DNA of 64,000 nucleotides, from contig CANTUZ010000001.1 of assembly GCA_947846985.1 (NCBI GenBank), positions 150,442,447 through 150,506,446 on the forward strand, given 5' to 3'. The position numbers were made by a program, and so were the translations under genes. Below, one piece after another: positions 1 through 9,445 of this stretch. Source of the stretch: Fratercula arctica (Eukaryota; Chordata; Aves; Charadriiformes; Alcidae). Every line of letters begins with the position of its first letter. Position 1 is the stretch's first letter. The notes beneath the pieces were generated by a model. It ran no database searches. It saw only the letters and a program-made list of their open reading frames with translations, and was not told the origin of the DNA.

Positions 1-868
1 CACCAGTTTATTTTCTCTCTTATCCCATTTTTGTATCCCTATTTCAGGGTCCTACATCCATTTCATGCTCAGCTGCACCACTCTTTTTCCATTCTTCCCT
101 AGTCCCTTTCTTTGCTCATCTAACTCTTGGGGGCACTTCTGTCTTTCATGTTTCTTTCTTTTGTACTTTCTGTGCCATGTGCATTGGGCCAGATTGCCAA
201 GGCAATGTTCAGACCAGCCAGAAATTCCAGTTGCCTACATAGCCTTTCTCATGCTGTGCCTGTATAAAAAGATGGGACTAAGAAGGTATGGTACCAGGAA
301 ATCAAGAAGAGCAATGATCCAGTCTGATCCTCATGCCAATTTTCTGCTCTATGGTCACTTCATTTTCCTCATCTGCACCATCCTCTTATCCCCTGTGAGT
401 AATTTACAACACACTGATTATCTTTTCATCTAGGATCAGAGTGACTGAAAGCAGGTAAATTCTTATTCTATAAAATTTTACACCATATTCAGAATTAGTG
501 TAGCTAATATTTCTCTAATGGTATGCTTTATAGTCAACTGGAGGAGTACTATACTTATATAGACAACTGTGATACAAGAACAGAAGTGGCAGATGTCCAG
601 TCCCCAACTGCTGGAAAAGCCCTGCTCCTCCCTGCCATCAGCTGTCCCACTGCCCCTAGAACTCTTGCCCCTTCTACGGTCATGCGGTCTGTTGACTCCA
701 CCTCAACCATTTTGTAAAACATTCTCCCCAACATGTTTACAGGTTGTTCTGTGACTCATAAGTTGCCCCATCCAATTTACCCAAAAGTACCTCAAAGAGG
801 AAGCCCCTTCCCATTTCAGACAGAGGGCCACCTTTTTGTTTCAGCTACCATGTGTGAAGTAGATTACA
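1..868. other. unannotated AT-rich sequence
   Basis: No gene or repeat family is recognised here. A TATA-like TATAAAAAG lies near 262-270, but no initiator, exon or splice pattern follows it that I can support. An open frame at 65-433 (122 codons, plus strand) is rich in Phe, Leu, Cys and Ser. That composition is expected from translating pyrimidine-rich non-coding DNA, so I do not call it a gene. Two short overlapping frames at 523-754 look equally arbitrary. Confidence 0.5.
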
Positions 869-1204
869 GGATCACAGGGTGGTTGAGGTTGGTCATCCTG
901 TCCAAACCCCCTGCTCAAGCAGGGCCACCTAGAGCCGGTTGCCCAGGCCCATGGCCTGACAGCTTTTGAATATTTCCAAGGATGGAGACTTCACAACCTC
1001 TCTGGGCAACGTTTGCCAGTGCTCAGTCACCCACACAGTAAAAAAAGTGTTTCCCAATGCTTAGCAGCAACCTCCTGTGTTTCAGTTTGTGAAAAGAGCC
1101 TGGCTGCATCTTTACACTCTTCCTTGAGATACCTATAAACATTGATGAAATCCCACCTGAGCCTTCTCTTCTCCGAGCTAAACAGTCCTAGCGCTGTCAT
1201 CCTT
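869..1204 (-). mobile_element. CR1 LINE fragment, older subfamily (3' part of pol and 3' UTR)
   Basis: The minus strand carries a CR1 non-LTR retrotransposon remnant. The plus strand begins ATCACAGGGTGGTTGAGG and continues through the typical antisense blocks, such as CAAGCAGGGCCACCTAGAG and GGATGGAGACTTCACAACC. Near 1100-1200, minus-strand translation resembles the C-terminal pol block (LGLFS-EKRRLR, then INVYRYLKEE). About 60 bases of the usual CR1 consensus seem to be missing near 1085-1095, which looks like an internal deletion. It ends where the next CR1 tail begins. CR1 spreads by target-primed reverse transcription and is commonly truncated at its 5' end. This copy cannot move. Confidence 0.85.
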
Positions 1205-1600
1205 TCATAGAATCATAGAATGGTTTGGGTTGGAAAGGACCTTACAGATCATCTAGTTCCAACCCCCCTGCCATGGGCAGGGACACCTCCCACTAGACCA
1301 GGCTGCTCAAAGCCCCATCCAGCCTGGCCTTGAACACCTCCAGGGGTGGGGCATCCACAGTTTCCCTGGGCAACCTGTTCCAGTGCCTCACCACCCCCAC
1401 AGTAAAGAATTTCTTCCTAACATCTAATCTAAAATTACGCTTTTTCAGTTTAAAATCATTACGCCTCATCCTGTCGCTCCATTCCCTGATAAAGAGTCCC
1501 TTCCCATCTTTCCTGTAGGCCCACTTTAGGTACCAGAATTCTGCTAGAAGGTCTTCTTGGAGCCTTGTCTTGTCCAGGCTGAGCAACCCCAACTCTCTAC
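1205..1600 (-). mobile_element. CR1 LINE, younger 3' end with pol C-terminus
   Basis: The plus strand opens with the characteristic CR1 3' tail, TCATAGAATCATAGAATGG, then GGTTTGGGTTGGAAAGGACC. The element is therefore in minus orientation. A minus-strand frame at 1293-1592 stays open for 99 codons and encodes the end of the CR1 reverse transcriptase. Blocks include RLDVRKKFFTVGVVRHWNRL and, near the end, EVFKARLDGALSSLV. The open frame and low divergence suggest it is younger than its neighbour at 869-1204. It is truncated at its 5' end near 1600, where plus-strand sequence changes to a C-rich run. A full CR1 is about 4.5 kb, so under one tenth remains. Confidence 0.93.
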
Positions 1601-2301
1601 CCCCAACCCCAAGCCTCTACCCCCACTACCCGGGACCTTACTTAGAAGTAAGAATCCACTGAGGAGTGTGCTGGTTTTGGATGCATCTCATTATACCCTT
1701 CAGGTACAATTAAACTCTCTGTCCTGTCCCACTTCTGTGAGTGTCAGTCATCAGGATTTAGCCACTGTCTCTGTTTCAGATCTGGTCGTTCTGAGAAATT
1801 ACAGGTAGATGGGTGATAGGATCTTGATGATCTGCTACTGCAGGTGTCAGCAGCACAAGCCATTTTTATGCCTTGCTGGGATTTTGCATCCAGGTGTTCA
1901 CATTCACTCTCCATTCATATTAATATATACATTATTTTTACAATTTTCCTAAAAGATTCCTGGGTTTCTGTTGTCTAATACAAAATAGGCACTTTGGTAT
2001 CTGCTGAGAAAAAAATTACAGCTAACTTCTATGATTCACAAGTTTTCTTCTTGAGTCTCCAAAGCTTCTGGTGTTGCCCCTCAGTATTTTCTCAACATAA
2101 TAGGATTGTAAACTCTCTACTTTCCCAGCTCAGAATTCCGCCAGAACTACAAATGAATATCATAGTTCACTTCCTTCTATGCAATCATTTTACCTATAAA
2201 TTCTAATCTGATCCGGACTTCATGCTCTCTCTCTCTATTATATTGGATTCTGCTGAGCTTTTTGGCGTACCTTTCCACTTTCTTATTCTCTGTTATTCTC
2301 C
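1601..2301. other. unannotated spacer between CR1 and LTR
   Basis: A short C-rich run (1601-1632) is followed by ordinary sequence. At 1668-1681 TGTGCTGGTTTTGG resembles the first bases of the ERVL-type LTRs elsewhere in the window, but the similarity stops there. No gene is recognised. Confidence 0.45.
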
Positions 2302-2886
2302 TGTTATGATTTCTGCTGGGGTAGAGTTAACTTTCTTGCTATCAGCTGGTATAGTGCTATGTTTTGGATTTGGGATAAGAATAGTGTTGATAACGCACTA
2401 AAGTTTTTAGTTGCTGCTAAGCAGTCAAGGCCTTTTCTGCTCCTCACGCCGCCCTGCCAGCGAATAGGCTGGGGGTACACAAGAAGTTGGGAGGGGACAC
2501 AACCGACACAGCTGACCCCAACTGACCACAGGGGTATTTCATACCATGTGATGTTGTGCTCAGTATAGAAAGCTGGGGGAAGAAGAAGGAAGGGGAGGGA
2601 CATTCAGAGTTAAGGTGTTTTCTCTTCCTTAGTAACCATTATGCATGATGGAGCCCTGCTTTCCTGGAGATGGCTGAACACTTGCCTGCCCCTGAGAAGG
2701 GGTGAATGGATTCCTTGTTTTGCTTTGCTTATGTGCATGGCTTTTGCCTTACTCATTAAAATGTCTTTAACTCAATTCAAGAGTTTTCTCATTTTTACTC
2801 TTCCAATTCTCTCCCCTATCCTGCCATAGGGGGAGTGAGCCAGCAGCTGTGTGGTCCTAGTTGCCAACTGGGGTTAAACCATGACA
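2302..2886 (+). mobile_element. avian ERVL-type solo LTR, copy 1
   Basis: A 585-base element starts TGTTATGATTTCTGCTGGG and ends GGTTAAACCATGACA, so it has the TG...CA termini of an LTR. It aligns throughout with the copies at 22363-22935 and 48044-48585. Shared blocks include GTTGGGAGGGGACACA, GGAGCCCTGCTTTCCTGGA and TTCCTTGTTTTGCTTTGCTT. A TATA-like TATAGAAAG near 2562 and ATTAAA near 2754 place promoter and polyadenylation signal on the plus strand. The flanks TCTCC (2297-2301) and TCCCC (2887-2891) match at 4 of 5 bases, fitting the 5-bp duplication expected for ERVL. No internal retroviral sequence adjoins it, so it is a solo LTR. The family name is not certain. Confidence 0.85.
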
Positions 2887-4041
2887 TCCCCATGACATGC
2901 AACTTGAAAAAAGTTTGCAAGGACAAGAGACACTTGTCATTCATAGCACAGACAGACAGAAATCTGTTGAGTAATGGAAAAAAGCTTTTCTTTTGCTTTT
3001 AATTAATGTTCTAAATACTCTTTCTGTGTGTTGTCGTAATATTCCTTCATTGACTGTTCTGATACATATTCATCAAGGGCTAGCTCCTGGCTAATCAGAA
3101 CTTTATTGGTTATAACAGAGATGTCAGCTGACAGCAGATGAAAACCTTGATCCAGGTTCTCTATTCAGTATTTATAGTTGAGAGCAGCAGCTGACTCCCT
3201 CCTGAGATCAGCAGCCCAGTGATCAATGCCACATAGTTAATAAGTTCAGTTCCACAAATCACTGTTATGAGAAAGTCAGGATGTTCAATAGAAAACTGAG
3301 CTGTGCAAGAATCAGGCAGACAAGATACTTACGTAAGGACACAAAATTCTAAGAAGGGAAAAAAGACTTAAGGATAAACTGCATAGCAACCAGAATATCA
3401 CCTAGGAAGTTCAAATTGTTTAATAGCCTATAAGATTATTCATACATGATGTTCTCAAGACAGCAGTATGATGATAAAGAATAATCTGTACTCATTTGAG
3501 GAACTAGGGGCCCTCATAACTAATTTCAGTAGGACCATAAAGCCATAATTAAGTATAGACTTAATCACAAACATTCCAGGACAAAATAACTTTAAAGAAA
3601 TCTTATTTTCCCACCTTTTGATGAGGAAAAAAATATTCACTGGTAATTTTTAACCTAATAAAAAATAAAACATTTTTATATGACCTTTAGAATGCAAAAA
3701 AAAGGAAACAAGAATTATAGTACTTAAACAAATAGTTTCAATCGTTCTGAATACAGCGAAAATGTCAATATTTACTGAGGAAATTAATTCAATCTTTTAT
3801 TCAGTTGTAGTTCTTGTTTCTTTCAAAGCTCTTTCTTGCTGCCTTCTGTAACCTGCAAGCATCTTGGTTTGCCAGTCAGGTTACAACTTGTCTTCTGTTC
3901 AAATCAGCAATTCACCTTTTAGTGGCTTCAGAAAGGGGATTTCTGCTGCCAAAGCTTCCCACCCTACCAGGAGCATAATAAATGGCTTTTAGGTGAAGCG
4001 GTGGCATAGGCATGTTTACTGACAGACTGCTATCATACCCG
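2887..4041. other. unannotated AT-rich sequence
   Basis: Nothing recognisable beyond short A-runs near 3660-3710. Open frames here do not exceed about 61 codons. Confidence 0.45.
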
Positions 4042-4091
4042 TGTAAGAAATTAAACACTGGACAATCACTTTAAGGCAGGCATTGGGGATC

Positions 4092-4097
4092 TTTATT
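4092..4097 (-). promoter_or_regulatory. polyadenylation signal AATAAA (minus strand)
   Basis: Plus-strand TTTATT reads AATAAA on the minus strand, in the context GTTAATAAAGATCCCC. It lies about 50 bases before the TTACA terminus at 4042, the spacing expected between signal and U5 end in an LTR. A lone hexamer is weak evidence; the TATA and ATTGG boxes upstream raise its standing. Confidence 0.4.
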
Positions 4098-4576
4098 AAC
4101 AAGATACGGGCGTGTTGGTTGCTGATCAGGCTTCTTCAGCCTTTTTCCTTTTTTTCTCAAACAGCGCTGTTCTTCCGCACCTGATCCTTCTTTCACTGCT
4201 GCAGGATGGGGCAGAAAAAGGAACAACGGGCCAGAACACACTTGTCTCTTCTCCCTCCTGAGTCAGTCAGATGGAGAAATTTGAGACTTTCCGTCAGGTC
4301 GTCAGCCTGAGGATAAGGGAACACACCTGGCACAAAGCTTCACCCTCCAATGGTCTTACTGCAAGGTGCAAGCTCCCCCACAGCAGAGAGCAATGGGAGC
4401 TCCCTTGCAGCCCTGAGCAAAGCCCAGAAGCTGCCCTCATCACGCTGCTGTGTTGTCCTGTTGGGCTCGGGCTCCGTACGCAGCGCCTCTCGGTGCAGCT
4501 CACAGGACGCGTCTTTCCTCAGGGGCCCTCGGTGGCGTCGGCCATCCAGGGATGTGTCCATAGCTCTGGGGCATGT

Positions 4577-4630
4577 TCTAGATCATTCTAGATCTAGATC
4601 TATCTAGATCTACCATTCTAGATCTATCAT
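4577..4630. repeat. imperfect array of palindromic CTAGATCTAG-type units
   Basis: TTCTAGAT and AGATCTAGATCTA motifs repeat at irregular spacing across about 54 bases, mixing TCTAGA and AGATCT palindromes. It sits between the minus-strand TATA box and AATAAA of the LTR-like unit, so it would fall inside a transcript from it. Confidence 0.8.
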
Positions 4631-4892
4631 TCACCCCTGTGGTGCCCCACCCCGCCCTCTTGAACTTCCCCCACCCCAAACATGCTAGGCCTTGCCCAGC
4701 AGCCTTGTAAAAGTGCGGGGCTCCAAAACTGCCTTTTACTTCTGTTTAATTATTTTCTAGAATTATGTTGTATGCACCGTACTTTTACACATTTTTGGCT
4801 GTATATAGTAAATTTATATATGTTTACACATGTATATATTTCTATGACATAACATATATAAATATATATAATGGCTATCTTTGTATCAATAA

Positions 4893-4922
4893 CTAATACA
4901 CACACACACACACACATATACA
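4893..4922. repeat. AC dinucleotide microsatellite
   Basis: An AC run of about ten units is embedded in a wider TA/TG-rich tract (about 4800-4940), immediately downstream of the minus-strand TATA box of the LTR-like unit. Confidence 0.85.
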
Positions 4923-4931
4923 GTGTATATG

Positions 4932-5570
4932 TTTTTATATATGAGCACTTCCTGGTCAACAGGAAATGAGCAGCTAATGAGAGGCTGTTCTGAGATCACC
5001 TGGGCATGACAGTTTCAAAACATGGCAGGCGGCCAGTCACAGAGCACTACGGAAACATGCGGAGCCTGACATCAAAAACAGCGGCCTCCTTGTATATTGT
5101 GGTCAGGGCTTCCAGTGGTGATGCACTTCTGGGTCAGCTGGAAGGCGTGGCTGGTCCTGGCAGCCAATCACAGGTCTGCTTTTGTGCACACGGGGTAAAA
5201 TGGAACTAGGAAACAGCCTTCTTCAGCCAATCACAGAAGAGTACGAAAACATTGTTGGTTACGATGAATTACAAAATGGCAGCTCCCTGCCACGAAATGG
5301 TGGACAACCCAAAATGGCGGCCTCCGTGCACGTAGTGGGGCGGGACTTCCTCTTGTGGAGTGCGCCTGGCTGAATTGACAGGGGCAGATGGCAATGCCAG
5401 CCAATCACAGGACAGCCGGTGCGCGTGTCGGGGGAGGGCACTTTAGAGAATGAAGCCCCCAAGGACAGAAAGGGGAGGTGGCAAAAACAGCCACGTGACC
5501 AGAAGAGAGGCGGGACTTCCAGGAGCAGCAGGATAGGTGGTGCCACCGGGGGGGCGGAGCTTCACCAGAG
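4932..5570 (-). promoter_or_regulatory. CpG-rich promoter-like region with repeated ATTGG, GC and YY1-like motifs
   Basis: Exact CAGCCAATCACAG sites lie at 5161-5173, 5224-5236 and 5398-5410, and a degenerate GGCCAGTCACAG near 5031. These are NF-Y type CCAAT boxes, in the ATTGG sense on the minus strand. GGCGGGACTTCC occurs twice, at 5339-5350 and 5509-5520; on the minus strand it reads as an ETS-like GGAAGT joined to CCCGCC. AAAATGGCGGCCTCC at 5311-5325 matches the YY1 core. CACGTG is at 5492-5497 and GGGGCGG near 5551-5557. The minus-strand TATA box is at about 4932-4943. CpG dinucleotides are far denser here than in most of the window. The motifs are seen; promoter activity is inferred. 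Confidence 0.5.
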
Positions 5571-5638
5571 GCAGGGAGAGGGAGGCACCGCTGCTGGTCT
5601 GGGTTCAGCCTTGGGCTGCTGCTCCTGGGAGGTGCTGG

Positions 5639-5668
5639 GTAAGAAATCTTTCAGCTTGTGAGGTAAGG
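5639..5668 (+). promoter_or_regulatory. two candidate 5' splice donors on the plus strand
   Basis: GG|GTAAGA (intron from 5639) and GAG|GTAAGG (intron from 5663) both match the U1 donor consensus well. They lie at the downstream edge of the GC-rich block, where a plus-strand first exon would end if the promoter were bidirectional. No paired acceptor could be identified. Confidence 0.2.
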
Positions 5669-5670
5669 AC

Positions 5671-7943
5671 ACAACTGCATTGCGGTGTTAGAAGTGATGG
5701 TCTGATACTGTTACACGTGGTCTATGAATGAAAGTTTTTCCTCAGTTGTACAGCATGGGTTTTTTTTTGTCTCAGAGAAGGCCTCGCTCTGCTAAACGAT
5801 GTTCCTGACTAGAAGGATGTGTTAAAAGAAGAAAGAAGAAAAAAAAAAAAAAAATCAGCTTTTCTCTGTGTCAAATCTGTACCTGTTGCAGAACAGATTT
5901 GGTGGTCTGAGTACTACTGAGGAGGGGCAGTTTTGTGAGGACTGCCAGCTGGGTGAGGGGTGCCGTTCTGGCCACCTTTGGTTCAGGAAAAGGGTTTACA
6001 TGCACATAAAAAATTATACTTGGAACTTTATAATCTGCCCATAGGCCAATGCCAATCGCTGCTTTATCTACTTGTGGGAGCTGGACTTGCAACAAACCGG
6101 ACTCGTCCTACTGAAAACCAGAAAAGAGAAGAGTAAAAGAAAAACAAACAATATAGTATATACATCATATACAGATATATTGCTTCAACTTTTATCTATT
6201 AAATTATTCTTTTTATTATTTAGTATGCTTTACCCATTCTGTGAACTTAAAGATTTCATTTCTATCTGTGAAAATTTACAGAAAACAGAGATGGGAGAAG
6301 TATCCTGGCCATTGTCTGTCTAATCCTTAATTTAGCAAACCTATTGTGCCACTCCCAGTAAATGAGACATGGAAGTACAAAGAAACAATATATAAGCAAT
6401 ATGCCCTTCAAGCTGAGAAAGTATTAGTATAAAAAGGGCAAATTATAGAAGCAGCTAATGACTGTAATAGTTCCCAAGCTTAAAAACAGATGCATGCTCA
6501 ATGCTTTACAATTCTCATATAAAAGCATTTACAGTCTTGCAGAGACATAATTGAAAGGCAAAATAAAGAAACCTTTAATCATAGCTGGAACATATTTTTA
6601 AAACAGCAGAAAGGTAGGGGCTGGCTGATTGGAATATGAATGGTAGAAAAAAAATGGGTGCTAGTCAACCCTTATTTTCCCTAGTGTAACTCACTTGAAG
6701 CGAATGCTTGCTACTACTGAGTTGCCCTGAAACCAAATGAGAAATAATTTCCTTTCTCTAAAAGTAACATTAACAGCACAGAGCAGCTGGCACCTGGAGG
6801 TAATCCCTTGCATGAGGTCTGCAGTGATATGGGGTCCAGAGTTCAGCCTCTCTCCTCAATGTCAATGGATTTAAGTCAAACTCTGGCCAGCAGAGAAAGT
6901 TGTCACCATCTGAAGAGCGCCCTGGGCAAAGGAGCTGCGAGGCTCTGGTCTTCATGTGAACACTGACACCCAGATATCGGGATGTAACTAGGGATGTATA
7001 AATGACGTGGTGTAAATTTATTAGCTGGCTGATCAGATGGGATATCTCCAGCACGTAAAGTTCTGAGCCTGTTTTTCCTGTTAGACATGGATCACGGCAT
7101 TGAATGACCCTCATGAGAGCAGCCATGGTGAGAGGTTCATCTTTATCAAGAAGGCCAAAGTCTTATTTTTATGGACAGCCCTTAACACTAAGTGCAGCAG
7201 TTGCGTTAGTTACACCCTAAGTGGCCTTTGAAAATATGTTTCTGACTCAAGGACCCAAGCAGCTGCATTCCTGGAAAATGTTAGATTACTGTGTAACATA
7301 TCTGAATGACTTTTTATTTCTACTTTCACCATGCGGCCAAAGCCACAGGTGAATTTTAGTTAAAGGTTTGTGTATATAAGAGGAACACAGAGCACTATCC
7401 TCTTAGGGTTTTCATGCAACCCTTTTTTTTTCTTTTTCCCAGACTTAACAATATTATGAAGTGTTATGATTTTTACATGAATTAGTCTTTGAGCCCCCTC
7501 TAGCCCCAGCACATATTTCTTCGGAGTTAGTACAAAGGAAATGAACTGTTAGACATAGTTCTGCAACTCAGCTGAAAAACATGCAAAGCCGCTGTTGTGT
7601 TTTATCTCTTTTTAATGGCTTCCTATATCTGTGCTTTTTTGTTCCTTGTTATTGAGGCAAATCACGTCATTGCAAGGAGTATCCAGATTACTTTGCTTAT
7701 TAGTGCAAGAGGTTAAAAATAATTACACTTTAAGCATTAAAAATGACAGAAAGACAGAAAGAACAATTTAATTCAGTCATTAGTTAGCAAGCTAATTTTT
7801 CCCAGAGACAATATAATCACCATAAATAATTAATTTTTTATCAGTTGTTATTTCTCATGAATTGTATTCAATAAAGGTAATCAAGAATTCTGCTGAGGTA
7901 TTGCTGTTATAGGTTCTGTCTTTATACACTATTGCTAGAAAAC
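5671..7943. other. unannotated AT-rich sequence
   Basis: A poly-A run is at 5839-5854. A 118-codon minus frame (6770-7126) overlaps a second minus frame and has no recognisable domain, signal peptide or family resemblance. No repeat family was recognised. Confidence 0.45.
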
Positions 7944-8883
7944 TGTAAGAGGTGGCCTGTAAATTCCCTGATGAGGGGCAGAAGGCCCTCCAAGCCTTCA
8001 ATGGAATGCCTCAAACGCTCGCAAGGAAATAAATAATGCAGGCCTGATATTCAAAGAACTGATAAGGCTCACAGGCCTGGAAAAGCAGTGGGAGAACTGT
8101 CTTGTGAAGGCAAGATAGTTCTGCCACTGGTGAGGTAAGCTTGCTAGTTCTCTGCTCTTCAGGCCATTGTGTCCTGTAAGTGACCTTTGCTTCACTATCC
8201 ACGAAATGCATATGAAAGCGCACACCCCTGCATATGCTAATGAAGATTATAGAGATCATGCTAAACATGTATGACTCTGGCACTCGTCTCTCCAACCAAA
8301 TCATGCTACACGTCACCTGGGAGAAGGGAGAAACCTGAGACAAGACTGTCCTGGGCAAGGGGGGTGGACAGTGCTAACTAAGCAACCATAAAAGGGGAAG
8401 ATAAGTGCCCCTAGGGAGGGAACAAAGAAGAAACAAAAGAAGAAAATAGTGCCTGGGAAGATTTTTCCAAGAAAGAGGATTATGCCTGGGAAGATTCCCT
8501 GAAAAAGACACTGGAACCAGGACCGGTGATCTCTTTATCTCTGTCTTTTTCTCGGTCTTTTCCTTTCTCTGTCCCTCGGTTTATCTTTTCTCTTAGAGTT
8601 GTTAAGTAACCGTTAGAGTTTTTAAGTAACGTCCTTAAGTACCGCTTGCCATAAATTGTTGTATACCTGTTAAGTAACACAATGCATACCTCACCATTTG
8701 CCATAATTTGTTATATACCTAACCAATTATCATGTACTTGTTAAGACCTATAGTAATCATTTTGGGAAACTAATAAATGTTTGTATGTGGACCTTGAGAT
8801 TTATCTCACCTTAGTCCGCGCCGTTGGGGATTTACAAATCTGAGTCACTTACCCCCACTCTTTCCTGAGAGTGGGACGTGACA
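7944..8883 (+). mobile_element. LTR-like element of unidentified avian ERV family (solo)
   Basis: The right part has the order of an LTR R-U5: AATAAA at 8772-8777, then about 100 bases ending GAGAGTGGGACGTGACA at 8883. Upstream are a TATA-like CATAAAAGG near 8387 and an octamer-like ATGCTAAT near 8235. A purine-rich stretch runs from about 8395 to 8450. TGCCTGGGAAGAT is duplicated (8450s and 8480s), and GTTAAGTAAC and GCCATAA...TTGTTATAT blocks recur at 8600-8720. The proposed left end, TGTAAGAGG at 7944, is less sure. Flanks AAAAC (7939-7943) and ACAAC (8884-8888) match at 4 of 5 bases. It does not resemble the ERVL-type copies in this window. No internal coding region adjoins it. Confidence 0.55.
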
Positions 8884-9254
8884 ACAACTATATAGCAAAA
8901 AATCATAAAACACAGACGTATTTTATTTGCATATATTTTAAAAGAAAGATGCATCAAAATCCCATTCTGACACTGTAGTCTGAATAAAAAAAATAAAAAT
9001 TACCATGTGCAAAATTAACAGTAGCTACACCTGCTTAAACTGAGATTTCCAGAGCTCTAGCAATACTATCAATTTATTTCAGAAGTACGGAGTTTTGTCA
9101 GTTTATCAGTAGGTTCTGGCAGCCGTGGTGAGGCTGTTTCTTGATTCCCAGTTCATTTCACAGCATAGTTTTGGACACTTCTTCTGAACCTAAAAGTTCT
9201 GTTTTATACTGTTCATACAGTATTATACTGTGATATACCATTTAAGTTGGAAAA
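8884..9254. other. unannotated spacer
   Basis: AT-rich sequence with no recognised repeat or gene. Confidence 0.4.
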
Positions 9255-9445
9255 GAAGGAGATCAGATTAGTCAAGCCGGACCTGCCTTTCATACACCCA
9301 TGCTGACTGGGCATCATCAGCTGGTTGTCCTGTACATGCTGTGTGATGGCACTCAGGATGATCTGCTGCATGACCTTCCCCAGCACTGAGGTCAGACTGA
9401 CAGGTCTGTAGTTTCCTGGATCCTCCTTCTGCCTCCTGTTAACAC
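9255..9445 (-). mobile_element. CR1 LINE internal fragment (reverse transcriptase domain)
   Basis: Minus-strand translation matches the finger/palm region of CR1 reverse transcriptase: KEDPGNYRPVSLTSVLGKV, then ILSAITQHVQDNQ, PSQHG and SGLTNLISF, in the right order. Only about 63 codons remain and both ends are cut, so it lacks the CR1 3' tail. That implies later deletion rather than simple 5' truncation at insertion. An unrelated short minus frame overlaps part of it. Confidence 0.9.

Larger units (their letters stand above)
4042..5670 (-). mobile_element. candidate LTR or compact transcription unit, minus orientation
   Basis: Read on the minus strand, this block has the order of an LTR. 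A GC-rich, CpG-dense control region (about 5640-4980) holds three exact CTGTGATTGGCTG boxes, GC boxes and YY1-like sites. A TATA box (TATATAAAA) covers plus positions about 4932-4943. About 850 bases downstream is AATAAA (4092-4097), followed by some 50 bases ending TTTCTTACA at 4042. The TG...CA logic is met at the 4042 end. The far end is not defined, and I found no convincing target duplication. The stretch from TATA box to AATAAA would be unusually long for an LTR R region. Alternatives are a CpG-island promoter of a host transcript, or an unrelated promoter and terminator falling together by chance. No retroviral coding sequence is visible beside it. Confidence 0.35.

Noticed and set aside
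1330..1518. Plus-strand frame in the CR1 region
   Set aside because: It is the antisense shadow of the CR1 pol C-terminus on the minus strand.
1668..1700. TGTGCTGGTTTTGG, similar to the start of the ERVL-type LTRs
   Set aside because: Similarity stops after about 14 bases and the rest of the LTR is absent.
2304..2603. Open frames on both strands within the first ERVL-type LTR
   Set aside because: LTRs of this type are non-coding, and equivalent frames are broken in the other two copies.
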